The notes under the pieces: generated by a model
Told to the model about the DNA's origin: nothing
Seen by the model: only the letters and a program-made list of their open reading frames with translations
The model's database searches: none
In this document: positions 25,805-34,248 of the stretch, in pieces
How positions within the stretch are numbered: position 1 is the first letter of the stretch
How the letters are laid out: every line of letters starts with the position of its first letter
Assembly: GCA_023665425.1 (NCBI GenBank)
Contig: JAMPDX010000001.1
Location: forward strand, 222,925 to 286,924
Reading direction: 5' to 3'
Length of the DNA: 64,000 nucleotides
Source: Muribaculaceae bacterium
Lineage (GTDB): Bacteria > Bacteroidota > Bacteroidia > Bacteroidales > Muribaculaceae
Translations under genes and position numbers: made by a program

Positions 25805-25831
25805 GCCCTGATTACCTTTGATAATCGGGGC
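25805..25831. terminator. Hairpin between the VKOR unit and ahpF
   Basis: GCCCTGATTA pairs with TAATCGGGGC, 10 pairs with one G-T, and a 7-base loop. It lies between convergent units and may serve both. No T tract follows on the plus side. Confidence 0.55.
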
Positions 25832-25860
25832 CATAATATTGTCTAAGTATGGGAGAAAAC

Positions 25861-27423
25861 TCAGTGTCTTATCATATCTTCGAAGGCTGATAGGGCTGCA
25901 GTTGCTCCTTCGCCTACAGCTATCACTATCTGTTTGTATGGGCTCGTGGCAACATCGCCGGCGGCGTATACACCCTCCACATTAGTGCGGCATTGTCGGT
26001 CAGTGACTATCTCGCCAACTTTGTTCATCTCAAGTTTATCCTCAAACAGAGTGCTGTTGGGCACCGTGCCTATCTGTATGAAGACACCATCTGTATGCAA
26101 AACATTGCTCTTGCCGTTGTCTCTATTCTTGACAATCAAAGATGTGACCTTCTTGCCGTCGCCCACTATCTCAACCACTTGTCTGTTGCAGTAAGCCTCA
26201 ACGTTTGTCAATGTAGCCATACGGTCGATAAGCACCTTGTCAGCCTTCATCTCCGGCAGGAATTCGAGCACCGTGACATGGTGGCATAGCCCGGCGAGGT
26301 CAATAGCAGCCTCTATACCGGCGTTTCCGCCACCTATCACTACTACATCTTTATCCTTGAAATATGGCCCGTCGCAGTGCGGACAGAAGGCAACACCACG
26401 GCCGGTATACTCTTTCTCGCCGGCCACTCCCAAATGGCGTGGTGTGGAGCCGGTGGCTATTATGAGTCTGTCGGTGGTAAAAGTCTCGCCTGAAGTGGTG
26501 ATAACTTTTTTGAGCTTGGTGTCGAAAACGACCTCTTTAACTGTCCTGTTATCATATATTTGAGTGCCATAGAAAGCTGCATTTCCTGTCAGCTCCCTTG
26601 CCAACGTATCCCCGGTGGTGGTTCTGGTGGTTATCAGGTTGTCGATATCTCCGGTGAGTGACACACTGCCACCTCCCTCACGTGCTATAAGACCAACTGT
26701 CAAACCTTTGCGTGCTCCATAAATAGCAGCTGCAGAGCCGGCGGGTCCACCTCCAATCACCAGAATGTCAAAATATTTTGCCTCGGTCTTTGTAGCTTCT
26801 TCTTCCGAAAGATTATAGCCGAAGGATGCCTCGAGTTTATCCAACAATTCACCCAAAGTAGCCCTACCTACACTTAGCAAACCGCTCTGCGTGAACACAG
26901 AAGGCACTGCTTTGACACCAAGTTCATCTGCTTGCTGAGGATAAGCACTCCCATCTACCACCATGTGCGTAACGCCAGGATTAAGCAGGGCTATTATATC
27001 CAGAGCCTGCACCACATCGGGGCAGTTTGTACAAGACAGCGAGACGAATGTAGTGAGCTCAACCGGCCCACGCAGGGCCTTAATGCGTTTAGTGGTAGCC
27101 TCATCAGGCATATTTTTGCCTTTGCCGTCTGAGTTGATTATCGCCATCAGCAGAGAGTTAAACTCATGGCCACCGGGTATACCACGGAATGTGATGCGCG
27201 AAGGGTTGCCTCCATTGAATATTGAGAATTCGCACACCGGGCTCTCAGTCTCCTTTACCTCATAACTAAGTAGGGGAGACGTGCTGCACAAGGCATCAAT
27301 AAACTCAATCATTTCCTTGCCTTTATCGCTCTTTGCCGAGGCGAAGATATGTATCTCCACCGGGTTGTCAAGCATCTTGAATATCTCAGAGAGTTGAGAC
27401 AGTATATCTTTATCTAAAATCAT
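25861..27423 (-). CDS. ahpF: Alkyl hydroperoxide reductase subunit F
   Basis: 520 residues, the usual length. The N-terminal tandem thioredoxin-like domain has its CxxC at Cys131/Cys134 (SCTNCPDV). The thioredoxin-reductase-like half has the FAD dinucleotide motif VIGGGPAGSAAAIYGARKG, the second redox CxxC at 347/350 (FCPHCDGP) and the NAD(P)H motif VIGGGNAGIEAAIDLAG. It passes electrons from NADH through FAD to AhpC. It lies 134 bases downstream of ahpC with a hairpin between them. Confidence 0.97.
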   Translation of the reverse strand: MILDKDILSQLSEIFKMLDNPVEIHIFASAKSDKGKEMIEFIDALCSTSPLLSYEVKETESPVCEFSIFNGGNPSRITFRGIPGGHEFNSLLMAIINSDGKGKNMPDEATTKRIKALRGPVELTTFVSLSCTNCPDVVQALDIIALLNPGVTHMVVDGSAYPQQADELGVKAVPSVFTQSGLLSVGRATLGELLDKLEASFGYNLSEEEATKTEAKYFDILVIGGGPAGSAAAIYGARKGLTVGLIAREGGGSVSLTGDIDNLITTRTTTGDTLARELTGNAAFYGTQIYDNRTVKEVVFDTKLKKVITTSGETFTTDRLIIATGSTPRHLGVAGEKEYTGRGVAFCPHCDGPYFKDKDVVVIGGGNAGIEAAIDLAGLCHHVTVLEFLPEMKADKVLIDRMATLTNVEAYCNRQVVEIVGDGKKVTSLIVKNRDNGKSNVLHTDGVFIQIGTVPNSTLFEDKLEMNKVGEIVTDRQCRTNVEGVYAAGDVATSPYKQIVIAVGEGATAALSAFEDMIRH

Positions 27424-27455
27424 AAGTATCTTATAAGTGTCTACTCAATAAATAA

Positions 27456-27489
27456 ATGCGATGGCGGTCACTTCGAGCCGTCACCGCAT
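27456..27489 (-). terminator. Hairpin between ahpC and ahpF (possible attenuator)
   Basis: In the minus direction ATGCG-g-TG-a-CGG pairs with CCG-c-CA-t-CGCAT, ten pairs with two mismatches, loop 10. It could partly terminate after ahpC so that more AhpC than AhpF is made, a usual ratio for this pair. That role is inference. Confidence 0.5.
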
Positions 27490-27557
27490 CATATTGCGAA
27501 AAACTATTGTCAGTTAATGAGTAGGTGTTATTTTTTACCGTCTTCTAAAGGCAAGGT

Positions 27558-28124
27558 TTAGATTTTACCTACCAAATCAATGCTCGGCTTGAGGACTGCC
27601 TGCCCCTCTTTCCACTTTGCCGGGCATACATCGCCGGGGTGAGAAGCCACAAACTGTGCTGCTTCGATTTTGCGTACCAATTCGTCAGCGTTACGACCGA
27701 TACTGTTATCGTTAATCTCAACGAGTTTGATAAGGCCATTGGGGTCAACCACAAATGTGCCGCGATAGTCCATACCTTCCTCCTCGATATATACACCTAA
27801 TGCGCGACCGAGCAGAGCTGTGGGATCTGCCACCATGGGATATTTGATCTTTTTGATACTATCTGAAGTATCATGCCATGCCTTGTGCACGAACTGAGTG
27901 TCACAACTTACAGAGTAGACCTCCACACCCATCTTTTTGAGTTGGTCGTACTTTTCTGCCATATCTACGAGCTCTGTGGGGCATACGAATGTGAAGTCAG
28001 CAGGGTAGAAGAAGAATACTGCCCACTTGCCCTTGATATCCTCATTGCTCACAGTTATGAACTCGCCATTCTGAAAAGCATTCAGTTTGAACTCAGGAAA
28101 TTTTGCATTAAGAATTGGTTCCAT
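27558..28124 (-). CDS. ahpC: Peroxiredoxin AhpC
   Basis: 188 residues, typical 2-Cys peroxiredoxin. The peroxidatic cysteine is Cys48 in DFTFVCPTEL and the resolving cysteine is Cys167 in DVCPAKW. It reduces hydrogen peroxide and organic hydroperoxides and is recycled by AhpF. It is the upstream gene of the ahpCF pair. I found no clear TAnnTTTG box in its upstream region, which fits control by a regulator such as OxyR, but I cannot see a defined OxyR site. Confidence 0.97.
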   Translation of the reverse strand: MEPILNAKFPEFKLNAFQNGEFITVSNEDIKGKWAVFFFYPADFTFVCPTELVDMAEKYDQLKKMGVEVYSVSCDTQFVHKAWHDTSDSIKKIKYPMVADPTALLGRALGVYIEEEGMDYRGTFVVDPNGLIKLVEINDNSIGRNADELVRKIEAAQFVASHPGDVCPAKWKEGQAVLKPSIDLVGKI

Positions 28125-28251
28125 TTTAATTGTGTGTTTTATATGTTACAGACTGTTAGACAAATAATTATACTTAGAACACTGAGCAGGTAATAATGGT
28201 TCACGACACCGCTTTGAATTTTGTTAAATATTGTTAAAATAGTATTATGTA

Positions 28252-28282
28252 TTGCATAGAACTAATAAAAGTGGTAATTTTG
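28252..28282 (+). promoter_or_regulatory. Probable promoter of the TonB-type barrel gene
   Basis: TTGC (28252-28255, partial match to TTTG), 19 bases, TAATTTTG (28275-28282). The chosen ATG at 28352 is about 70 bases downstream. Confidence 0.55.
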
Positions 28283-28351
28283 CACTCGAAGATACCGCCC
28301 TCTACACTACGGCGAGACTAATTCTGTACATAAATTATGAAGATAAGAGCG

Positions 28352-30592
28352 ATGAAAAAGTATGCGATGTTTATTTTCTCATGTCTGGCTTGCAGTGCAA
28401 CGGCGTGGGCTCAAGAGCCCTCGGTAGCGTACACTGACTCAGTGCCCGATTTTGATGATATGCTGCTTGATGAAGTGGTAGTGACAGGGCAGAAACCACT
28501 GATACAGACTTCTGCCGATAAGGTGACATATAATATGGACGAAGACCCGTCTGCTCAGACAGCCACCGTCTCTGATGCCCTGCGCAAAGTGCCAATGATT
28601 TCTGTTGATGCCGATGGTAACATCAAGTTGAAAGGGGAGAGCAATTTCCAAATTTATATGAACGGCAAGCCCAATCCTGCTCTCACTTCCAACTACAAAG
28701 ATATACTAAAGGCTATGCCGGCATCTTCCATCAAGAAGATCGAAGTGATAACAGAGCCGGGTGCTAAGTATGATGCTGAGGGTGTAGGCGGAATTATAAA
28801 CATAATCACCGAAACAAAAAGTAACCTCGATGGTTGGACAGCCACGATTAATGCTACCGGTACCCGACAGAATGTAGGTGGAGGCCTTAACGCTATGGCT
28901 AAATTTAATAAGGTAAGCCTTAATTTGAACTACAACCACTCATACAATATGGTGGACGGTATGCGCCAAGTATCCTCAGTGGAATATCTCAATAACCCCG
29001 TAGACCACCTTTATAGGGCTACCACCGGATTAGACATACGCAATAACTTCGACTATGGAGGCATGCAAATGTCATGGGAGCCAAATGATGACAACCTCTT
29101 CACAGCAAGTGCCAACTTGTTTAATATCAACACTCCCATCAACACATTGATAAATTATGAGATGCTTGATAATAATGGTGACCGGCGTTGGGGCTATAAC
29201 TCCAATACAGACATGAAGATGAAGTATCTGAGTTATACACTGGGCGCCAACTGGCAGCATAATTTCCATAATCCGAACCATAATATCGTCTTCTTGTATC
29301 AATATAACCACAACAATTCCACAAACGAGCAGACGAATGTGTATGACGACTATTTCAACTATCCCGACCCTCTACCCGGAATTAGCCAAATAAGGAAAAA
29401 TCCGGATAATGAGCATACGTTTCAAGTGGATTATACATTGCCAATAGGCAGCAAACATGTCATTGAGACCGGCGCTAAATATATCATGCGTCGCAATTAT
29501 GGCAATTCATATCAATATAATAGCGACAACGGCATTGATTGGATCTACGACGAGACGGCTTCAGTACGCATGAAGCAACATCAAGATGTTGTAGCTGTTT
29601 ATGGCGCCTATACCGGCACTTATGGTGCTTGGATGGTAAAGGGGGGCTTGCGATATGAGTATGCCTACTTGAGCTCACGCTTTCACACCCCCGGCTATGA
29701 GGATTTCTCTCAAAACCTAAATGACCTGGTACCAAATGCGATGGTGGCATACACATTCCCCGACTACTCTTCCCTTCGATTGTCGTATCAGATGCGCATC
29801 ACGCGACCAAGTGTGGAGCAGCTTAATCCCTTCAGACAAGAGTCTACACCTCTCACAGTGGAGTATGGTAACCCGGAATTGATTTCGCAGAAGGCCAACA
29901 ACATTGCTCTGACATACTCCAATTTCTCTCTGCCGGTACAACTCAACTTGACCCTCAGCTATAACTATACTGATAAGATGATTTTGCAATATCGCTTTCT
30001 CGATGCTGCAGGAATATATAACAACACTTACGGCAACTATGGCCAGTGCAATCAAGGGTCACTATTCGCATATATCGCATATCCCATTACCAATAATATG
30101 CGCCTCAGCGTTAATGCCGGTGCCGACTATAAAGATTACAAAAGTGCCAGAGTAGGTGTGCATAATCATGGTTGGGGCTGGAATGCAGGTGGAGATTTCA
30201 CTTACCAGATGCCGTGGGACCTTGAACTTAGCGCTTATGGTGGCGCAGGCTGTTCGGGGGCGTCATTCCAAGGTAAATCATCTGTGTGGAGCTACCATGG
30301 TATAGGTATCACCAAATCCCTCCTTAAAGAGAATAGAATGCGTATCACCCTCACTGCCACAAACTTTTTCAAGCCAACAATGGATTGGAATACAACAGAC
30401 TACACACAGGAGGCAATCAATCGCACCGTTGCCCATATGTCTAATTGGAACATTGGAGCCACTGTCTCTATCAGATTAGGTAACTTTAATCAGCACATGA
30501 AGACCACCTCCAAGAGTATCAACAACGATGATATAAATCAGTCGTCAGGTTCATCTACCGGCATTGGCAGTGGAATGCCTACCATGCAGTAA
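28352..30592 (+). CDS. TonB-dependent receptor-like outer membrane beta-barrel
   Basis: 746 residues from the ATG at 28352, which opens a good signal peptide (MKKYAMFIFSCLACSATAWAQ); an in-frame ATG at 28337 would add five residues. After a short acidic linker comes a plug domain (LDEVVVTGQKPLIQTSADKVTYNMDEDP ... EPGAKYDAEGVGGIINIIT) and then a long beta-barrel of the OMP_b-brl_3 type. There is no N-terminal carboxypeptidase-like domain, unlike the related 843-aa protein at 60262-62793. No SusD partner is adjacent. The cargo is unknown; the divergent ahpC neighbour does not settle it. Confidence 0.88.
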   Translation: MKKYAMFIFSCLACSATAWAQEPSVAYTDSVPDFDDMLLDEVVVTGQKPLIQTSADKVTYNMDEDPSAQTATVSDALRKVPMISVDADGNIKLKGESNFQIYMNGKPNPALTSNYKDILKAMPASSIKKIEVITEPGAKYDAEGVGGIINIITETKSNLDGWTATINATGTRQNVGGGLNAMAKFNKVSLNLNYNHSYNMVDGMRQVSSVEYLNNPVDHLYRATTGLDIRNNFDYGGMQMSWEPNDDNLFTASANLFNINTPINTLINYEMLDNNGDRRWGYNSNTDMKMKYLSYTLGANWQHNFHNPNHNIVFLYQYNHNNSTNEQTNVYDDYFNYPDPLPGISQIRKNPDNEHTFQVDYTLPIGSKHVIETGAKYIMRRNYGNSYQYNSDNGIDWIYDETASVRMKQHQDVVAVYGAYTGTYGAWMVKGGLRYEYAYLSSRFHTPGYEDFSQNLNDLVPNAMVAYTFPDYSSLRLSYQMRITRPSVEQLNPFRQESTPLTVEYGNPELISQKANNIALTYSNFSLPVQLNLTLSYNYTDKMILQYRFLDAAGIYNNTYGNYGQCNQGSLFAYIAYPITNNMRLSVNAGADYKDYKSARVGVHNHGWGWNAGGDFTYQMPWDLELSAYGGAGCSGASFQGKSSVWSYHGIGITKSLLKENRMRITLTATNFFKPTMDWNTTDYTQEAINRTVAHMSNWNIGATVSIRLGNFNQHMKTTSKSINNDDINQSSGSSTGIGSGMPTMQ

Positions 30593-30611
30593 TCTCTACT
30601 CTCTCGAGCAT

Positions 30612-30658
30612 CATATCAACAGCGCATCTACAAGGTCAGTAGCTGCGCTGTTGATATG
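30612..30658 (+). terminator. Rho-independent terminator of the TonB-type barrel gene
   Basis: A perfect 15-bp stem (CATATCAACAGCGCA with TGCGCTGTTGATATG), a 17-base loop, then TTTT. It begins 20 bases after the stop. Confidence 0.85.
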
Positions 30659-30669
30659 TTTTAGAGGGA

Positions 30670-31230
30670 TTATTCGCATAACTTTTTGTATTCAGCCATG
30701 AAGCGACGGAATTGTATTATACCTATTATCAGGCCGCAGATGGCGCCGGTAATCATGCCGTTCAAAAAATCGGTGTTGTATGAGAATACATATCCGGTGA
30801 ACGTCAGCAAGGCTATTGCCATGGGTATCAAAAAGAAGACAAACTGCACATGACGTTTGCGGTAAAACGCTGATTTTTGCATTACTTCCGCTACATCCAT
30901 CGTCAACGGGTCAATTGTGCCGACACCTCTCCACAGCCAAAACTCCATACAGAATACGACCATGAAATATACTGCAAAAGCTATTGCGAGCCACAAATTT
31001 AGTGGCGTTTGCACAAGCCATCCCCGCGAGAATATCATGAAGGTGCCGAAGGCCAATAGTGGAGCTATAGTCCAGAATATACGATACTTATCGCGCAAGC
31101 GATCGAGTGCGGTTTTCTTTTTCTGAAATTGATACGGGTCTTTGACATGAGTCTCCTGAAGCCTTAGAGCCTGCCCCATTTCCAACCATGCTTTTTTCAT
31201 CTGTTCTATATCTAAATGCTCTGTATTCAT
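30670..31230 (-). CDS. Four-span membrane protein, partner of the ECF sigma factor
   Basis: 186 residues. A cytoplasmic helical N-terminus (MNTEHLDIEQMKKAWLEMGQALR) is followed by four predicted membrane helices at about 51-69, 77-97, 128-150 and 157-172. It overlaps the sigma factor gene by 4 bases (ATGA), the layout of a sigma/anti-sigma pair. I do not recognise a zinc anti-sigma motif or FecR domain, so a membrane-bound anti-sigma role is inferred from position only. Confidence 0.7.
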   Translation of the reverse strand: MNTEHLDIEQMKKAWLEMGQALRLQETHVKDPYQFQKKKTALDRLRDKYRIFWTIAPLLAFGTFMIFSRGWLVQTPLNLWLAIAFAVYFMVVFCMEFWLWRGVGTIDPLTMDVAEVMQKSAFYRKRHVQFVFFLIPMAIALLTFTGYVFSYNTDFLNGMITGAICGLIIGIIQFRRFMAEYKKLCE

Positions 31231-31715
31231 AAGGCTTCCTCCTTTTTATATTCTTTGATTATTTTGTCTTTTATTCTTCTTATTTTAGTGGCGATAGTGT
31301 TGCGATTCAATCCCATGGCTGCGGCAATCTCCTCGTACGTCAATTCATCGAGCCACATCATGATGATGGCTTTCTCCTGTATCCCCAGAGTGGATATTGC
31401 CCTATACATCTGCTCAATAGCCTCCTTGTCGGTGTTATCGCTATATATTAAGCCATACAATTCCTCCAGGCTCTCATGCTTGTGGCGAGACTGCCGACGT
31501 AGGGTAGAGATGCATGAATTGACCGTGACACGATAAATCCATGTGCGATGAGAGGCTTCTCCGCGAAAGCTTTGTATACCTCGCCAAATATTAATGAGCG
31601 CATCCTGCCGAAGGTCATCAAACTCAGCTACCGAATTGGCGTATGAAAAGCATATCTTCGAAATAGTAGCATTTTCCTTACTTACTAATGCATTGAATTC
31701 GCGTTCGAGGTCCAT
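31227..31715 (-). CDS. ECF-type RNA polymerase sigma factor
   Basis: 162 residues from the ATG at 31715 (MDLEREFNALVSKEN), the normal ECF length; the frame stays open 54 codons upstream but that part has no sigma-like sequence. Region 2 is EFDDLRQDALINIWRGIQSFRGEASHRTWIYRVTVNSCISTLRR and region 4 is LDELTYEEIAAAMGLNRNTIATKIRRIKDKI with its helix-turn-helix. It directs polymerase to a special promoter set. Its likely controller is the four-span protein encoded downstream with a 4-base overlap. Confidence 0.9.
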   Translation of the reverse strand: MDLEREFNALVSKENATISKICFSYANSVAEFDDLRQDALINIWRGIQSFRGEASHRTWIYRVTVNSCISTLRRQSRHKHESLEELYGLIYSDNTDKEAIEQMYRAISTLGIQEKAIIMMWLDELTYEEIAAAMGLNRNTIATKIRRIKDKIIKEYKKEEAL

Positions 31716-31945
31716 AGCGTGACACTTCCCTTTTTCGGCTGAGAATGAGGCTAACCGTACAACACGGCTCCAAAGTATCCGCATCCTTGGCCCGATAGGG
31801 AAGTATAATCTCGGACATATATCAGTGTCTAAAATCATCATATTTCTAATCATATGTTTTTGATTATTTAGACTCACTCATCTTAAATTAGTTTCACTCT
31901 TCTTCCAAAAATTTCCATAAATATAAATCATAGAGGGAACGATAC

Positions 31946-31985
31946 AAAAAGACCGCAGAATATAATGTAATTCTGCGGTCTTTTT
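31946..31985. terminator. Bidirectional terminator downstream of tRNA-Ser
   Basis: AAAAAGACCGCAGAA pairs perfectly with TTCTGCGGTCTTTTT (15 bp, 10-base loop), giving T tracts on both strands. It stops tRNA-Ser transcription before the sigma factor gene. Confidence 0.9.
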
Positions 31986-32005
31986 ATTTTGTCGGTTCTT
32001 TATAG

Positions 32006-32092
32006 CGGAAGTTCAGGGATTCGAACCCTGGGTACCCGTGAGAGTACAACGGTTTTCGAGACCGTCCCGTTCGGCCACTCCGGCAAACTTCC
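32006..32092 (-). tRNA. tRNA-Ser (anticodon CGA)
   Basis: On the minus strand the acceptor stem GGAAGTT pairs with the 3' AACTTCC arm, with G as discriminator. The anticodon arm is ACGGT-CTCGAAA-ACCGT, so the anticodon is CGA reading UCG. A long variable arm (GTACTCTCACGGGTACC region) and the T arm GGGTTCGAATCCC confirm a class II tRNA, 87 bases. CCA is not encoded. A TAACTTTG box (32115-32122 complement) lies just upstream. Confidence 0.95.
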
Positions 32093-32114
32093 CAATGTCT
32101 TCAAAAATACTCTG

Positions 32115-32122
32115 CAAAGTTA
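32115..32122 (-). promoter_or_regulatory. -7 box of tRNA-Ser
   Basis: TAACTTTG on the minus strand, 22 bases upstream of the mature tRNA. No clear TTTG at the usual distance. Confidence 0.5.
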
Positions 32123-32368
32123 CCACTTTTTTTTGAATTGAGAGGAAATGTCTTTGTTTTTTATTTTGGTTTATCTATGATTTAAAATGAGCTAAGCATT
32201 ATAAATCGTGTATATCCTTATCAATTAATTATATACATATGGTATTTGAACATATGATTTAACCTTTTAAAGAGCTGACAAGTCCATACTGCAGATGGTA
32301 AAATCATTTAACTCGGGAAATTTTTTACCTAAATTTACAAATTTTAGACTTAATTCAAATATATTTTG

Positions 32369-32376
32369 TAACTTTG
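32369..32376 (+). promoter_or_regulatory. -7 box of the MFS transporter gene
   Basis: TAACTTTG 47 bases upstream of the ATG at 32424. No good TTTG match lies 19-20 bases upstream. The rest of 32123-32368 is AT-rich with no gene seen. Confidence 0.5.
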
Positions 32377-32423
32377 TACTGAATTATCTTGCTAATTCAA
32401 AATAACTAATTACCCTATATCTA

Positions 32424-34124
32424 ATGAAACAATCCACAACAATGACCTTGCGCGACAAGGCCTCTATGCGTTGGCTGGCATTGGCCCTCCTGGCCGGAGC
32501 CATGTTCTGCGCATACATCTTCATGGATGTACTCTCACCTATTAAGGACCTGTTGCAGTCTACTCGCGGATGGGACTCCACTGCATTCGGTACTATGCAG
32601 GGCTCTGAGACATTCTTGAATGTGTTTATTTTCTTCTTGATTTTTGCCGGTATCATTCTGGACAAGATGGGAGTGCGCTTTACAGCAGTCCTATCGGGAG
32701 CTGTGATGCTTATCGGTGCTACAATCAACTGGTATGCGCTCACTGATAGCTTCATGCAGAGCAGCCTGCATCAGTGGTTCACAGACAATCTCAATTATAT
32801 CCCTGGCTTTGATGAGCTTGGCATATCACCCTTCTATAAGGGTATGCCCGCCTCAGCCAAATTCTCTGCTGTAGGTTTCATGATCTTTGGCTGCGGTGTT
32901 GAGATGGCCGGTATCACAGTCTCACGTGGTATTGTTAAGTGGTTCAAGGGCAAAGAGATGGCCTTGGCTATGGGTTCTGAGATGGCACTTGCTCGCCTGG
33001 GTGTGGCTACTTGTATGATATTCTCTCCCATGTTTGCCGAGATGGGTGGCACTCCCAATGTGAGCCGCTCTGTGGCATTCGGCCTGGTAATGCTCATGAT
33101 CGCTTTGATAATGTTTATTGTCTACTTCTTCATGGACAAGAAGCTCGACTCTCAGACACACGAAGCCGAAGAGAAGGATGACCCCTTCAAAATTTCTGAC
33201 CTTGGCAAAATCCTTTCAAGCCTTGGTTTCTGGCTGGTGGCACTACTCTGCGTTCTGTATTATTCCGCCATTTTCCCCTTCCAAAAGTATGCCGTCAACA
33301 TGCTGCAGTGCAACATCTCATTCGAGCCGGTAGCAGCTGATTCTTTCTGGGCATCACAGAGTGCCACATACATCCAGTATGTCATAATGATCATCGTAGC
33401 CGCCACGGCCTTTGCCGGCAACTTTGCCAAGAAGGCTGCAATGAAGGCCTCACTCTTTGGTCTCTCAATCGCTTGCCTCGTGGTATATTGCTGGATGGGA
33501 TATATGCAGCAGAGTGCCGGTGCCATTTTTGCCGTATTCCCGCTGCTGGCTGTAGGTATAACCCCCATTCTTGGTAAATTCGTGGATTATAAGGGTAAGG
33601 CCGCCTCAATGCTCGTGATTGGATCTTTGCTGCTGATTGCTTGTCACTTGACCTTCGCATTTATCCTGCCTATGTTTAAGGGTAACGCCGTAGCCGGTGT
33701 CTCAGTAGCATATATCACAATTCTGGTGCTTGGTGCCTCTTTCTCACTGGTACCCGCATCATTGTGGCCCTCAGTGCCTAAGTTGGTTGACAGCAAAATC
33801 ATCGGTTCTGCTTACGCATTGATTTTCTGGATCCAGAATATCGGTTTGTGGCTCTTCCCCTTGCTCATCGGTAAGGTGCTTACCTCTACCAACACAGACA
33901 TCGAGGCTCAAGTAGAAGCCGGCAAGATGACACAAGAGGTGGCATCCGTAAGCTACAATTACACATGGGCACTTGTGATGCTTGCATGCCTTGGTGTGGC
34001 TGCCCTCTTCATAGGTCTCTATCTTAAGGTAGTAGACAAGAAGAAACATCTTGGCCTCGAATTGCCGAACATCAACCCGAATACTGAGGTCGAAGAGGCA
34101 GAGATGGCCGCTGCAGAAGAATAA
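32424..34124 (+). CDS. Major facilitator superfamily transporter
   Basis: 566 residues with about 12 hydrophobic segments. Features include FAGIILDKMGVRFTAVLSGAVMLIGA (the loop 2-3 motif, GxxxDxxGxR) and a charged central loop (KKLDSQTHEAEEKDDPFKISDL) between the two six-helix bundles. The long loop between helices 3 and 4 (TDSFMQSSLHQWFTDNLNYIPGFDELG) is unusual. The C-terminal tail is acidic (TEVEEAEMAAAEE). It transports a small molecule across the inner membrane; the substrate cannot be told from sequence. Confidence 0.88.
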   Translation: MKQSTTMTLRDKASMRWLALALLAGAMFCAYIFMDVLSPIKDLLQSTRGWDSTAFGTMQGSETFLNVFIFFLIFAGIILDKMGVRFTAVLSGAVMLIGATINWYALTDSFMQSSLHQWFTDNLNYIPGFDELGISPFYKGMPASAKFSAVGFMIFGCGVEMAGITVSRGIVKWFKGKEMALAMGSEMALARLGVATCMIFSPMFAEMGGTPNVSRSVAFGLVMLMIALIMFIVYFFMDKKLDSQTHEAEEKDDPFKISDLGKILSSLGFWLVALLCVLYYSAIFPFQKYAVNMLQCNISFEPVAADSFWASQSATYIQYVIMIIVAATAFAGNFAKKAAMKASLFGLSIACLVVYCWMGYMQQSAGAIFAVFPLLAVGITPILGKFVDYKGKAASMLVIGSLLLIACHLTFAFILPMFKGNAVAGVSVAYITILVLGASFSLVPASLWPSVPKLVDSKIIGSAYALIFWIQNIGLWLFPLLIGKVLTSTNTDIEAQVEAGKMTQEVASVSYNYTWALVMLACLGVAALFIGLYLKVVDKKKHLGLELPNINPNTEVEEAEMAAAEE

Positions 34125-34166
34125 TTTATTGAATGCTTAATAAAATATAGGCAGTCATGAACACGA

Positions 34167-34193
34167 ACGGAGAGTGGCCATGCCACTCTCCGT
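34167..34193 (+). terminator. Terminator of the MFS transporter gene
   Basis: A perfect ACGGAGAGTGG/CCACTCTCCGT stem of 11 pairs (12 if C-G closes a 3-base loop), followed by AATATTTTAT. This hairpin covers the upstream in-frame start of the next ORF, which supports using its downstream ATG at 34249. Confidence 0.8.
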
Positions 34194-34248
34194 AATATTT
34201 TATCCACTGTCAATATACTTTTTAGAGGAATTATTTGTTATATATAAT

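Noticed and set aside
28352..30592. SusC-type glycan uptake locus
   Set aside because: None of the three TonB-type proteins here has a SusD neighbour or a polysaccharide-utilisation cluster, and the GH97 gene stands alone.
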